From Bacteroidota bacterium (GTDB lineage: Bacteria; Bacteroidota; Bacteroidia; B-17B0; Aurantibacillaceae): 64,000 nucleotides of DNA. The translations under genes and the position numbers were made by a program. Every line of letters begins with the position of its first letter. The first letter of the stretch is position 1. The notes beneath the pieces are model-generated. The model was not told the DNA's origin, did no database searches, and saw nothing but the letters and a program-made list of their open reading frames with translations. Positions 36,481 to 44,101 of the stretch are shown here, piece by piece. The stretch covers positions 496,001 to 560,000 of the forward strand of contig JAFLBH010000002.1 of the NCBI GenBank assembly GCA_017303905.1. The letters are read 5' to 3'.

Positions 36481-37551
36481 ATGGATATCTGCAAAATCGA
36501 GTATATGGGGAAGTATCGGAATGGTAAGCCAAAGTTCTGGTGCAAGACCCATTTTGCTTTAGCGGATTCGATAGGATTTGAAACGCCAGAGAAATGTAGG
36601 AAGCATGACCTTCCCAAGATTAATGAAAACGATAAATATGTTCTTGATCCCAATGAATGGGAAGGCGGAGTTGGTGTGTGGGGTTCGCTTGATCCTGTTT
36701 ATAACACCTCTCCTCATATTGGACATGATTCAGGAATACATCTTCATACAAGACAGGAAGAAACAGGCGAAAAACAAATTGATTATACTTTTAAAGAAAT
36801 TGAAGTAATTACACCACAAAAGGACTTATTCGGAAATGAACAACGGATAATGTTAAATACCGAGATTGCCCACGCTTATACGGCATCTATGGTATTTGGC
36901 AAAGATATGAAGTGTATTAATTGTCCGAATTGTAACCAACCACATATTGACGCGGATTTTTTTGCTGTTACTTATCATAAGAAACATATGTGTACCTATT
37001 GTGGAAAGGATTTCTTAGACACTGAGCGAGGAATTTCCAACCCAGTGATTGAAATACAGAAAATATTCAGAAGTTCATTTAACGACAGAACAATAAAAAT
37101 TGTGGATCGTGAATTGAATATTCAGCAAAAGGATTATCCTGGAGGAATTCAGATTTGGGGATCGAATCCGGCAATTATTTGGACAGCTAAAAGAAATGAA
37201 GAAGCAGGAATCCACGTGCATGTATTTAAAGATAAAGGAGGGACTGAGGCTTTTGCCGATGAAACTTTCGGTAAAGTTAACATAGATGGGATTGAACTCA
37301 ACGGCACGGAAATCCGAATTTTAATGGTGCAACAATCTTTGACCCATCTTAAAGGGAAAATTTTATCAATTAATTGTCCGAATTGCAATGAGCCGCATAC
37401 TGATCGTTTGGACAATGCGGTTAGACCGCACGAACACCATTTGTGTGAGTTTTGCAGTACTGAATTTACAACGCCAACAAAGTGCGTGGGTAATCCGATA
37501 ATTGAAAAGTTGAGGCAATTACAAGCAAACTACGATGCGCTACAGAAATAA
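36481..37551 (+). CDS. Tandem zinc-ribbon protein of unknown function
   Basis: A 356-aa soluble protein made of two similar halves. Each half ends in the same cassette, CPNC-x2-PH-x-D...AV-x2-H-x2-H-x-C-x2-C-x3-F, followed by xNPxIE. The first has CPNCNQPHIDADFF and CTYCGKDF near residues 143-172, the second CPNCNEPHTDRLDN and CEFCSTEF near 298-327. Each cluster should bind a zinc ion through CxxC and CxxC with histidines nearby. The intervening parts also align, with GVGVWGSLDP and GGIQIWGSNP segments. An extra CRKHDL stretch precedes the first. The 3' end overlaps the PIN gene 3' end by 22 bp, convergently. Function unknown; a nucleic-acid-binding or phage-related sensor is possible. Confidence 0.75.
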   Translation: MDICKIEYMGKYRNGKPKFWCKTHFALADSIGFETPEKCRKHDLPKINENDKYVLDPNEWEGGVGVWGSLDPVYNTSPHIGHDSGIHLHTRQEETGEKQIDYTFKEIEVITPQKDLFGNEQRIMLNTEIAHAYTASMVFGKDMKCINCPNCNQPHIDADFFAVTYHKKHMCTYCGKDFLDTERGISNPVIEIQKIFRSSFNDRTIKIVDRELNIQQKDYPGGIQIWGSNPAIIWTAKRNEEAGIHVHVFKDKGGTEAFADETFGKVNIDGIELNGTEIRILMVQQSLTHLKGKILSINCPNCNEPHTDRLDNAVRPHEHHLCEFCSTEFTTPTKCVGNPIIEKLRQLQANYDALQK

Positions 37552-38042
37552 TCATTTTCGACGTTCTTCGGTAAGAATCCGCCTTTAACTACCATTTCGA
37601 TATAGCTTACTTGTGCGTCAGTACACTTAATAATGTTTTCGATGACAGCATGCTTAAGAAGTCTTAAGGAACCCATTAAACGAGCATCTGTTATTTCTTT
37701 TTGTGCCGCGGTTCTCGCCTTTCTGTCATCGCAGCAAAGTAAAAAACCAGTTTCTACACAGATAGCCGTTGATTCTGTTTCTCCATCGCCTAAACCATAG
37801 GTATCAAACAGGTGTGAAAGTAATCCAACACTAATGTTTTGTGTCCAAACAATTAGTTTACCATTAGCAGTGAATTTGTCAACTTCAGTTTTTTGAGACG
37901 TTATTTTAGCAACCTCGTAATAAACAGCTTGACTTATGTAATACTTTGTGTTAGCTAAATTCAAAACAGTATCAAGCCTATCGCAGTTCATCAGATTAAT
38001 TAATGAACAAGCGTCAAGAACTATCTCCTTTGAATCAGCCAA
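37530..38042 (-). CDS. PIN-domain ribonuclease (probable toxin)
   Basis: A 170-aa PIN-like protein with the acidic active-site pattern: Asp10 (VLDACSLINL), Glu43 (YEVAKI), a GLGDGETES stretch with Asp86/Glu88/Glu90, and Asp105/Asp106 (LLCCDDRKAR). PIN domains cut RNA and often act as toxins. The start is TTG at 38042, overlapping the last 8 nt of the ImmA/IrrE gene; no ATG lies near, and the overlap implies coupled translation. It is the third gene of a tight operon (Nmad-like, ImmA/IrrE, PIN). The C-terminal 40 residues are charged and unrecognised. The domain call is good; toxicity is inferred. Confidence 0.82.
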   Translation of the reverse strand: MADSKEIVLDACSLINLMNCDRLDTVLNLANTKYYISQAVYYEVAKITSQKTEVDKFTANGKLIVWTQNISVGLLSHLFDTYGLGDGETESTAICVETGFLLCCDDRKARTAAQKEITDARLMGSLRLLKHAVIENIIKCTDAQVSYIEMVVKGGFLPKNVENDYFCSAS

Positions 38043-39153
38043 TTTTTGAATGATGGTCTAATATTGCGTTAACAGGAATAGAAAGTAAATCTGCAATTTT
38101 GCCAATTGAGTATTTCTCTTCTTCAATTAGCGAAACTGCTTTATCAAGAACGAAATTTGGTGCAGCTGGAAAGTACAATGGGTCTCGTGGTGCAACACCG
38201 AGAGAATCCGCGCGTTTTTCAGGACTTCCAAAATCTTCTTTTATTTTTTGGGACAAGGTATAGGCCCCCCCCTTTGGAAGCAAACTTAAAGTTTCGCAAC
38301 GGAAAGCAGCTACATCAAAACTAACACCATAAAATCTGGCAAGATGCACAATTTCCACATCACTCAGTCGTGCTTGCGGATCAATGTGAAAACTGTCTCT
38401 TACCTTTTGTATAAATTTTGCAACCCCTTTTTCCGGAAGGAGCAAACAGGATGCGAAAGCGTTTGCAAAGCCCTCGATCTTGAACTTGTCGTCTTTGGGT
38501 CTTAGACTTATTTTTTTATCAAAGTAAACATAATCACCTTGTTCATGATGATTCAGAACGTGAGCAAGTTCATGAGCTAATGTAAATAGCATACGACCCT
38601 CAAAGCGTGGAGAAACAATTAAAAAAACGTAATCTTTTATTGAGGCGGACGCACCATCGGCGTTAGGACCAAGTTCCTTGACCTTTACAATAAAATTTAA
38701 TTTATTAGATAAGAGTTCCGGTAGAGAAGTCAATGGATCAAAATGATTTCCGTCAAAATAAACATCGCGGAAAAATGATGCTAATGCATCAGCATTAACG
38801 AAAGTGTTTTCAACATGTTTTACGATTGCGCTAAATTTTTCAACTTTAGAAGCATCGGGTTGAAGTTCCAAAACATTATTTACGAAAAAATCAAAGTTGG
38901 AAACAACAGATACATCGGCTGCCGCTCCATATTGTTTTCTAAATAATACCTCGTATTGATTTTCCTGCTTGTATTCTTTTAAAAGAAAAGAAATGGGCAG
39001 ATTTAAAACGTTAGAAATTGCACTTAATTCATTGTATGCTGCTTCAAAACCTTCTATAAGTTCTATTAGTCTTTTTTTTGCGACACCAGACTTCTTCGAT
39101 AGGAGATCTATACCTAAAGTTGAATTATGAATATAGTGCGAAAGGTTTTTCAT
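38035..39153 (-). CDS. XRE-like helix-turn-helix and ImmA/IrrE metallopeptidase
   Basis: A 372-aa protein. Residues about 1-60 have an XRE-type helix-turn-helix look (GIDLLSKKSGVAKKRLIELIEG, ISNVLNLPISFLL). A zinc metallopeptidase of the ImmA/IrrE (COG2856) type follows: HELAH at 194-198 with Glu195, and EGFANAFASCLLLP with Glu227 as the third ligand. In ICEBs1-type systems ImmA cleaves a repressor after damage; fused HTH-peptidases are often antitoxins or stress sensors. Here the gene is sandwiched with zero spacing (TAAATG) after the Nmad-like gene and overlaps the PIN gene, so it probably controls that toxin. Confidence 0.88.
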   Translation of the reverse strand: MKNLSHYIHNSTLGIDLLSKKSGVAKKRLIELIEGFEAAYNELSAISNVLNLPISFLLKEYKQENQYEVLFRKQYGAAADVSVVSNFDFFVNNVLELQPDASKVEKFSAIVKHVENTFVNADALASFFRDVYFDGNHFDPLTSLPELLSNKLNFIVKVKELGPNADGASASIKDYVFLIVSPRFEGRMLFTLAHELAHVLNHHEQGDYVYFDKKISLRPKDDKFKIEGFANAFASCLLLPEKGVAKFIQKVRDSFHIDPQARLSDVEIVHLARFYGVSFDVAAFRCETLSLLPKGGAYTLSQKIKEDFGSPEKRADSLGVAPRDPLYFPAAPNFVLDKAVSLIEEEKYSIGKIADLLSIPVNAILDHHSKIG

Positions 39154-39726
39154 TTAACCTCTCTTTATTTCTCTTAGCCAACTATTGAGTAATTCGATTT
39201 GCCTTTCATCTAACTTTCTCCAGCGACCGATAACATCAAACGGAATTTTACCTCCTCTTTTCTTAAACACTTCTCTTAAAATATCCATGGTCTCTTTACC
39301 TCGCGCGGCTTCGATCTCTTTTTCTTTTTTTAAAATAAGAGGGTTTTTACCAATAATGTAGTTTTCAATTCGCTTTTCAAAATTACCTTCATGATAATCG
39401 AATTTATTTTGTTTTCCCTTTTCATCAACGATAATGTTACCAGCAATACTACCATCTTCAAGTAAGCGTTGGCGGTACTGCGGAAACCTATCACGCGCAA
39501 TCATAGCGTTAATTTTTTCTTGTACTTGAAAACCACCAACCAAATATTGCTTGAATCCTGAAGTACGACCGCTTATAGTAAAGATGTGGTCGTTTATCTC
39601 GACAGCACGACGAATCTGCGGCATGCAAGCCCCAAGTGTTGGAGGACTATCAAAAATTGGGTCGGTCATTTCCCAACCTGCACCGGGATCTGCACCGGCA
39701 AACATTGTATATATATATCCTTTCAT
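39154..39726 (-). CDS. Nmad-like (nucleotide-modification-associated) protein
   Basis: A 190-aa soluble protein. The N-terminal half (YIYTMFAGADPGAG, then PPTLGACMPQIRRAVEINDH, FTISGRTSG) resembles the Nmad2-type domain, found with phage and bacterial nucleotide-modification systems; I recalled this from the pattern and could not test it. The C-terminal part is basic and helical (IGKNPLILKKEKEIEAARG, RKLDERQIELLNSWLREI). It is the first gene of the operon with ImmA/IrrE and PIN, with stop and start adjacent. A sensor for modified or damaged nucleotides in front of a toxin-like module is one reading; the confidence covers gene reality more than family. Confidence 0.6.
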   Translation of the reverse strand: MKGYIYTMFAGADPGAGWEMTDPIFDSPPTLGACMPQIRRAVEINDHIFTISGRTSGFKQYLVGGFQVQEKINAMIARDRFPQYRQRLLEDGSIAGNIIVDEKGKQNKFDYHEGNFEKRIENYIIGKNPLILKKEKEIEAARGKETMDILREVFKKRGGKIPFDVIGRWRKLDERQIELLNSWLREIKRG

Positions 39727-39779
39727 AGCATCAAATATATAATTTTCTTTGAGGTTAAAATTAAGAAGTTTTCAGAATG

Positions 39780-39805
39780 AAAAAAGGAACAATTTGCCTC
39801 CTTTT
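39780..39805 (-). terminator. Terminator-like hairpin downstream of the tRNA remnants
   Basis: On the minus strand AAAAGGA (39805-39799) pairs with TCCTTTT (39788-39782) around a 10-nt loop, followed by a T run. It lies after the peptidase gene and the tRNA fragments on the minus strand. Confidence 0.5.
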
Positions 39806-39811
39806 CCTTAG

Positions 39812-39851
39812 AATGACAGTGCTGTGTTTTAGCCAGTTAAACTACGAGCCC
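39812..39851 (-). pseudogene. tRNA 5'-half remnant (tRNA-Asp-like)
   Basis: The minus strand from 39851 reads as a tRNA 5' half: acceptor GGGCTCG, TA, D arm GTTTAACTGGCTAAAAC, then a CTGTCAT loop with a GTC anticodon. After the anticodon the sequence stops matching and no 3' half pairs with it, so this is a fragment. Confidence 0.5.
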
Positions 39852-39867
39852 ATATAGTTATATTTAA

Positions 39868-39908
39868 TAGTGGATCCGAAGGGGAATGATCCCTCAGTCT
39901 CAGCAGTT
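39868..39908 (-). pseudogene. tRNA 3'-half-like remnant
   Basis: The minus strand upstream of the 5' half contains GAGGGATCATTCCCC, a T-arm-like stem and loop, followed by TTCGGATCCA, like an acceptor and discriminator. It does not match the GGGCTCG acceptor of the other remnant, so it is probably from a different tRNA. The match is weak. Confidence 0.3.
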
Positions 39909-39916
39909 TCTTTTAT

Positions 39917-40507
39917 TTATCTGTATTTGGTTACGGTTGGAACCCACCAAGCGTAAATTAATTTTAGTAACTGTTCAGGATTACGGTAAACCAGTTTGCC
40001 ATTTGCAGGATCACGCACAACAACGTAAACCAATTCTTTTCCGAAAATACCGTCGGTGTAAGATATTCCGCTAAGAACAACCGCATGCCCTACATTTAAT
40101 CCAGTATTATAAGCAATAATAACTGGAATGTTTGCTTTGAGTAATGTTATTAAAGTTTCAACGTTAGGGGTACCATGATGAGCGGATGTACTTATGCAAT
40201 GTGTTCTTTTTCTATCCCAACCTGTATACGCACACCAATTTAAATTCTCGGTAATAATATCTACCGGCGCTGGGCAATTTTTGATGTAGCCATTGAAACC
40301 AACTCCGCAATAAGAGTGAGCAAAATATTCTTGAGAAATATTTACACCATTATATTTTGCAATCATTTCGATGCAGGCTGCCCAACACCAATTGGTGTCG
40401 TTTTGTTTTGCGTAAACGCTATCCATAATGTTGGATTTGATTCCTGCGAAATATTGAGTTGGTGCAAGAAATGCGAGCGGACTATTGTTCTGTACAGTTT
40501 GTAACAT
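39917..40507 (-). CDS. Papain-like cysteine peptidase
   Basis: I chose ATG at 40507 (MLQTVQNNSP), giving 196 aa. The catalytic cysteine is Cys41 in the signature TNWCWAACIEM, the histidine His141 in NVGHAVVLSG, and Asp166 in VVRDPANG may complete the triad; this is the papain-like C39/C70 arrangement known from AvrRpt2-type and effector peptidases. No signal peptide is visible. Several extra cysteines may stabilise the fold. The gene is isolated, between tRNA remnants and a promoter-like box 19 nt upstream. A secreted or self-processing effector is possible. Confidence 0.75.
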   Translation of the reverse strand: MLQTVQNNSPLAFLAPTQYFAGIKSNIMDSVYAKQNDTNWCWAACIEMIAKYNGVNISQEYFAHSYCGVGFNGYIKNCPAPVDIITENLNWCAYTGWDRKRTHCISTSAHHGTPNVETLITLLKANIPVIIAYNTGLNVGHAVVLSGISYTDGIFGKELVYVVVRDPANGKLVYRNPEQLLKLIYAWWVPTVTKYR

Positions 40508-40525
40508 GGTAATTTGTTTGTTATA

Positions 40526-40533
40526 CAAATATA
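40526..40533 (-). promoter_or_regulatory. Probable -7 box for the cysteine peptidase gene
   Basis: Minus-strand TATATTTG matches TAnnTTTG and predicts a start near 40519, a ~12-nt leader before the ATG at 40507. Confidence 0.45.
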
Positions 40534-40687
40534 TAACTAAAAAATCGGACTTTACAAAGTTTTAGCATTTCATTTTGCAACTTTTCATTGGTAAAATCTT
40601 GCAAATGAGCGAAAGCGTCTTTTAAATGAGGGAAAAAATATTGACTTTTATGAAAATTGAATTAGTATTTGTATTATAAATTAAAAA

Positions 40688-41200
40688 GTGGCGAAAAAGA
40701 AATACGCAAAGTTTGATTCTGAGTTTAAATACGAAGACTTAAGCTCCAAACTCTCCGGACTATCGGCATCAGCGGCTTATTCTTTTACTAAAAGGAATAA
40801 TCCTACCGAGTATAATAATCTTTTAACATTGCTACCTGCGGCTTATGTCGATCAACAAAAAGATAATTTAGAATCCATTGATCTAATTTATTCGGGGAGT
40901 ACAGCATCACCATTTCTATTAACCATCGCATTGGGAAGAAAAGATATTTTTAAGGGTAAATAGTCCTTTTATATTGATGTTTTTAATATTGCACCGGATA
41001 CAGGTACAACCGCATCATACTTTAGCCAACAATGGTATCACTTTAGAGACGAAGAGGGTAAAAGAACTGCCTACATCATCAATCCATTTATTATTACTGA
41101 TGAGGAAAAGAGAAAGGATGTTACTTATGGTACTTTTTTGACAGGGAGTACAACATACTTTACTTTTGATGAATATGAAAAAAAAATCCGATTTTTTTGA
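40688..41200 (+). pseudogene. Gene interrupted by an in-frame amber codon
   Basis: From GTG at 40688 the frame runs 91 codons to TAG at 40961-40963, then continues in the same frame for 78 more codons (SFYIDVFNIAPDTG, YFSQQWYHFRDEEG, AYIINPFIITDEEK) to TGA at 41198-41200. Both parts read as coherent protein with consistent codon use. A single nonsense mutation, sequencing error, or amber readthrough would explain it. I do not recognise the family; the strand-rich second part hints at a small beta-sheet effector. Confidence 0.6.
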
Positions 41201-41696
41201 TATTCATATGAAAAGTTTTGGCGATTTAAAGATTAAAAAATACCATGCTGCCGCAGGCTTGCGCCTTATTTGACCGTAGGGAGTATCGCACAAACGTGGC
41301 TTCGCCACACCCTATTGTCTGCGCGTTGGCGCGAGGTGGTTTGGATTTTTGGAGGAACGGAAAAAATACAAACGACCGCAGCTTGGGATAGCGGTACTAC
41401 TGCTGTGTCAGCCGAAAAAGTGCGTTGGCTTGTGAGATGGCTGCTCTAATTGGCTTTCAGCCAAAAGAGTGCCGGGAAAGCAAAAAAATAAACCTTGGTT
41501 ATTGTCCGCCGAAATGGTTGTTTGGAACCTGTCCGGAAAAGCGGCTAACGAAAATTCTTTTCTGTCGAGGAATTGTCTGCCGAAGACGAGTCCCCGTGCG
41601 CATTGAACATAACTTACGGATAGGCGACGCTTCAAATATTTGTAACCGGTTACATCCGTGTGCTAAGTAAATATACAAAAACGCTGGGGGCAACCG
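41201..41696. other. GC-richer non-coding block with small hairpins
   Basis: This 496-bp stretch has no convincing gene; the possible frames are short and cysteine-arginine-rich. It holds compact hairpins, including GTGGC-TTC-GCCAC (around 41298-41310) and a CTGCGCG...CGCG stem, and is richer in G and C than its surroundings. The composition resembles gene-cassette-type spacer sequence found in Bacteroidota accessory regions; this is inference. Confidence 0.35.
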
Positions 41697-41823
41697 TTTT
41701 TATCTTCTTGTAGCCGCTTAAATAGATACTTCATACGACCTTTTATTTAGAATTTGTTTTAGAATGATGGTTATTTTACCCAAATCCTGCTTAAAAGAGT
41801 TCGAGAATATGTCTGGCTTCTCC
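41697..41823. repeat. Diverged direct repeat, right copy
   Basis: Partner of 35283-35408, with the same TTTTATCTTCTTGT, TTTTATTTAGAAT and AATCCTGCTTAAAAGAGTTC blocks in the same order and spacing. It is followed directly by the palindromic element at 41830. Confidence 0.75.
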
Positions 41824-41829
41824 ACCGAT

Positions 41830-41952
41830 AAATGCAAAAATCCCAAGCTTTTGGCTTGGGATTTTTTGTTTCCGCTGTAGCGTTGAAAGCTTTGCTTTCA
41901 AAAGCGAAGGTGGAAACAAAAAACCGATGCGTAGCAGCGGATTTTTGCATTT
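41830..41952. repeat. Dense palindromic element
   Basis: Nested inverted repeats occupy 123 bp: AAATGCAAAAATCC (41830-41843) with GGATTTTTGCATTT (41939-41952); a terminator-like stem AAAAATCCCAAGC (41836-41848) with GCTTGGGATTTTT (41854-41866); TTTTTTGTTTCC (41862-41873) with GGAAACAAAAAA (41912-41923); and TTGAAAG/CTTTCAA around a CTTTG loop (41883-41901). Several pairings compete. Confidence 0.7.
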
Positions 41953-42038
41953 TGACTCTTGGTAAGAAGGGATCAACGGAGTTACTCCCAATTGAATAAA
42001 TTTTCAAAAGCGAAGGTGGAAACAAAAAACCGATGCGT
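41897..42038 (+). repeat. 36-bp direct repeat pair
   Basis: An identical 36-base sequence, beginning TTCAAAAGCGAAGGTGGAAA and ending CCGATGCGT, occurs at 41897-41932 and 42003-42038, with a 106-bp period. The first copy overlaps the palindromic element. The rest of 42039-42138 shows no gene. Confidence 0.8.
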
Positions 42039-42138
42039 GGTGGCGACGTTTTCTCTTTTAAATTTCATTGTATGCATTATGAGTAGCATCATCAACTTGC
42101 CAAACACTATATGAATCATAACTGACGCGAAACATAAT

Positions 42139-42732
42139 TCATTTAATAAACTGAAATCCCTTTTGAAAAGCCGTTTTCAGAAAATCACAAAGCTTTTTCG
42201 CGCCAAGCTTGCTGAAGAGACGATAACGGTGTGCTTCTACTGTTTTAGGAACAATGTTTAATTTTTCAGCAATTTCCTCATTGGTTAAGCCCTCACATAA
42301 ATACGGTATTAACTCCATCTCACGTCGTGTGAAACTAATGTCACCACTGTACTCTATGGTTTGATCTGAATACATAACAGCTTTGATTGTTTCAACAAGC
42401 CTATCTATTGATTCTGATTTATTCACAAACGCAGCAGCTCCCCTACTAAGAAAATTTTGTATTAATAATGAATCATCATACTGACTTAACATGACTACTT
42501 TTTGTAACGGATACTCTTTAACAAGAATATCAAGAGTTTTGCTTCCGTCTAAACCATCCATTTCTATATCCATTAAAACTACATCAACCTGATGCGATTT
42601 CAAAAGTGCCAAAAGCTCTAAACCGTTGGAAGCTTCTCCAATGATTTCAATATTATAATCCATAAGATGATTTCGGATCGCCACTCTGAACATACGGTGA
42701 TCCTCGGCAATAAGAACTTTAATTTCACTCAT
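42139..42732 (-). CDS. NarL/FixJ-family response regulator
   Basis: The start is ATG at 42732 (MSEIKVLIAEDHRM); an upstream TTG adds two codons only. The 197-aa protein has a receiver domain (Asp-Asp-His pocket AEDHR, phosphoacceptor Asp in VVLMDIEMDG, FVNKSES loop) and a C-terminal LuxR helix-turn-helix (EMELIPYLCEGLTNEEIAEKLN, TVEAHRYRL). It has no neighbouring kinase and is divergent from the next regulator, with a 248-bp shared gap. The 3' side is 86 bp from the direct repeats. Confidence 0.9.
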   Translation of the reverse strand: MSEIKVLIAEDHRMFRVAIRNHLMDYNIEIIGEASNGLELLALLKSHQVDVVLMDIEMDGLDGSKTLDILVKEYPLQKVVMLSQYDDSLLIQNFLSRGAAAFVNKSESIDRLVETIKAVMYSDQTIEYSGDISFTRREMELIPYLCEGLTNEEIAEKLNIVPKTVEAHRYRLFSKLGAKKLCDFLKTAFQKGFQFIK

Positions 42733-42980
42733 AAACAAAGTACAATATCAGGTTGCTTAAACGGTGAATTAATCCGATTTATTTTAATCATACAGGTCTT
42801 AAAAATATCGATTAAATCTTCAAATTTTATGCCAATACTATAAGAAATAGGATTTGAATTAATAAGTGGCTTGTTTTTCCGAAAATTCGACGAATTTACC
42901 AATCTCGCTAAACCGTTTTATAAAATGTAGGAATTCTCCTAATTGACACGTATCAACTAGCGCACTATCTTGCCAAACTT

Positions 42981-43637
42981 ATGACCCCCATCAAATTCAA
43001 AAAAACAATTGCACTCGTTGATGATCATTTCCTATTTCGTAAAGGCATTAAAGCGTTGCTTCAGGAATACAAACATATTGATGTTTTATTTGAAGCCGAA
43101 AACGGTAAAGAATTGATTGAAAAATTGAAAGTACGTCAGCCGGATGTTATACTTCTGGATATTGAAATGCCGGAAATGAACGGCATGGAAGCAACAGAAA
43201 TCGTACGGGAAAAATATCCTCACGTAAAAATCATCATTCTAACTTCCTATTACGAACAGGAACTCGCCTTTAAACTCATGGAAAAAGGGGTCAATGCTTT
43301 TCTCTCCAAAAACACCAAAACAGAAGAAATCATCAAGGCCATTAATTCCGTTATTTCGGAAGGTTATTATTTCGATTATGAAGTTTCAGTAGCGCTCGCA
43401 AAGGGATTATCCGTTACACGAAAAATAATCCCTGATAAAAACGCACCAAAACTTTCTAAACGCGAACTGGAAGTGGTAAAATTAATCTGTAACCAACATA
43501 CCAATCGCGAAATTGCAACCATCATGTGTTTGAGTCCGCGCACTATCGATACCTACCGCGAAAGCATCTTTCAAAAAACAGGGGCTAAAAACAGCGTTGG
43601 CGTGGCTTTGTTTGCTTTTACACACCGACTTATTTAA
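42981..43637 (+). CDS. NarL/FixJ-family response regulator
   Basis: A 218-aa receiver-LuxR protein. The receiver has LVDDHFLFRKG, the phosphoacceptor in VILLDIEMPEMNG and the switch segment LTSYYEQE; the C-terminal helix-turn-helix is SKRELEVVKLICNQHTNREIA with RTIDTYRESIF. A promoter resembling TTGACA (42943) with TATCTT (42966), 17 bp apart, would start almost at the ATG, implying a very short leader. The 3' end overlaps the prepilin peptidase gene by 8 bp, convergently. Confidence 0.9.
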   Translation: MTPIKFKKTIALVDDHFLFRKGIKALLQEYKHIDVLFEAENGKELIEKLKVRQPDVILLDIEMPEMNGMEATEIVREKYPHVKIIILTSYYEQELAFKLMEKGVNAFLSKNTKTEEIIKAINSVISEGYYFDYEVSVALAKGLSVTRKIIPDKNAPKLSKRELEVVKLICNQHTNREIATIMCLSPRTIDTYRESIFQKTGAKNSVGVALFAFTHRLI

Positions 43638-44100
43638 CGACTAAAAATCCGGCTATTAAGAGATTGTGAAACAAAACCAGTACACCTCCGAAAGGCATAT
43701 AATGCCTGAACGACTTTAACAGCAAGCTTAGCAAAGCGCTTAAAACAAATAAGGCGGCCGAAAAAACAATTAATGTTACAACATCAAAAGTGAGGCCCAC
43801 CGAAAAAAACAACAAGGCATCCGCCCATCCTATTTTTTTATCCATTACCCTATTAAACTTTCCTTCTTTTAAGAAATAATACAATTTTAAAACCAGGTAA
43901 GTAAATGCCATGTATAAACTAACAGATAGAGCATTACTTAATAAGGAAGCTATTCCCTGAAAATACCACACATAAACACAGCAACTCAAAAAATAAATAA
44001 TGACCAGCCAAAGACTTATGAGTCGCTCTTTGAAATCCTGAACAACTATAATAAAAGCTAACACAAACGATAGCACTAACCAAAGCAACTGATGACTCAT
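43630..44100 (-). CDS. Prepilin peptidase (A24 type)
   Basis: A 156-aa polytopic membrane protein with five to six hydrophobic segments and the two conserved aspartates of A24 aspartic prepilin peptidases: Asp22 in VVQDFKERLIS and Asp94 in GWADALLFFSVG. It lacks the methyltransferase domain of larger PilD/GspO enzymes. It would cleave the leader peptides of the pseudopilins encoded just upstream (44102-46519). It follows the GspG-like gene by 1 nt and is the last gene of the operon. Confidence 0.8.
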   Translation of the reverse strand: MSHQLLWLVLSFVLAFIIVVQDFKERLISLWLVIIYFLSCCVYVWYFQGIASLLSNALSVSLYMAFTYLVLKLYYFLKEGKFNRVMDKKIGWADALLFFSVGLTFDVVTLIVFSAALFVLSALLSLLLKSFRHYMPFGGVLVLFHNLLIAGFLVVK

Positions 44101-44101
44101 C

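Noticed and set aside
41425..41670. Cysteine- and arginine-rich open frame in the GC-richer block
   Set aside because: Both strands give similar short frames, there is no start context, and hairpins cover the region; it reads as non-coding.
41771..42025. Minus-strand frame across the palindromic element
   Set aside because: It simply translates the inverted repeats and the direct repeat copy, so it is not treated as a gene.
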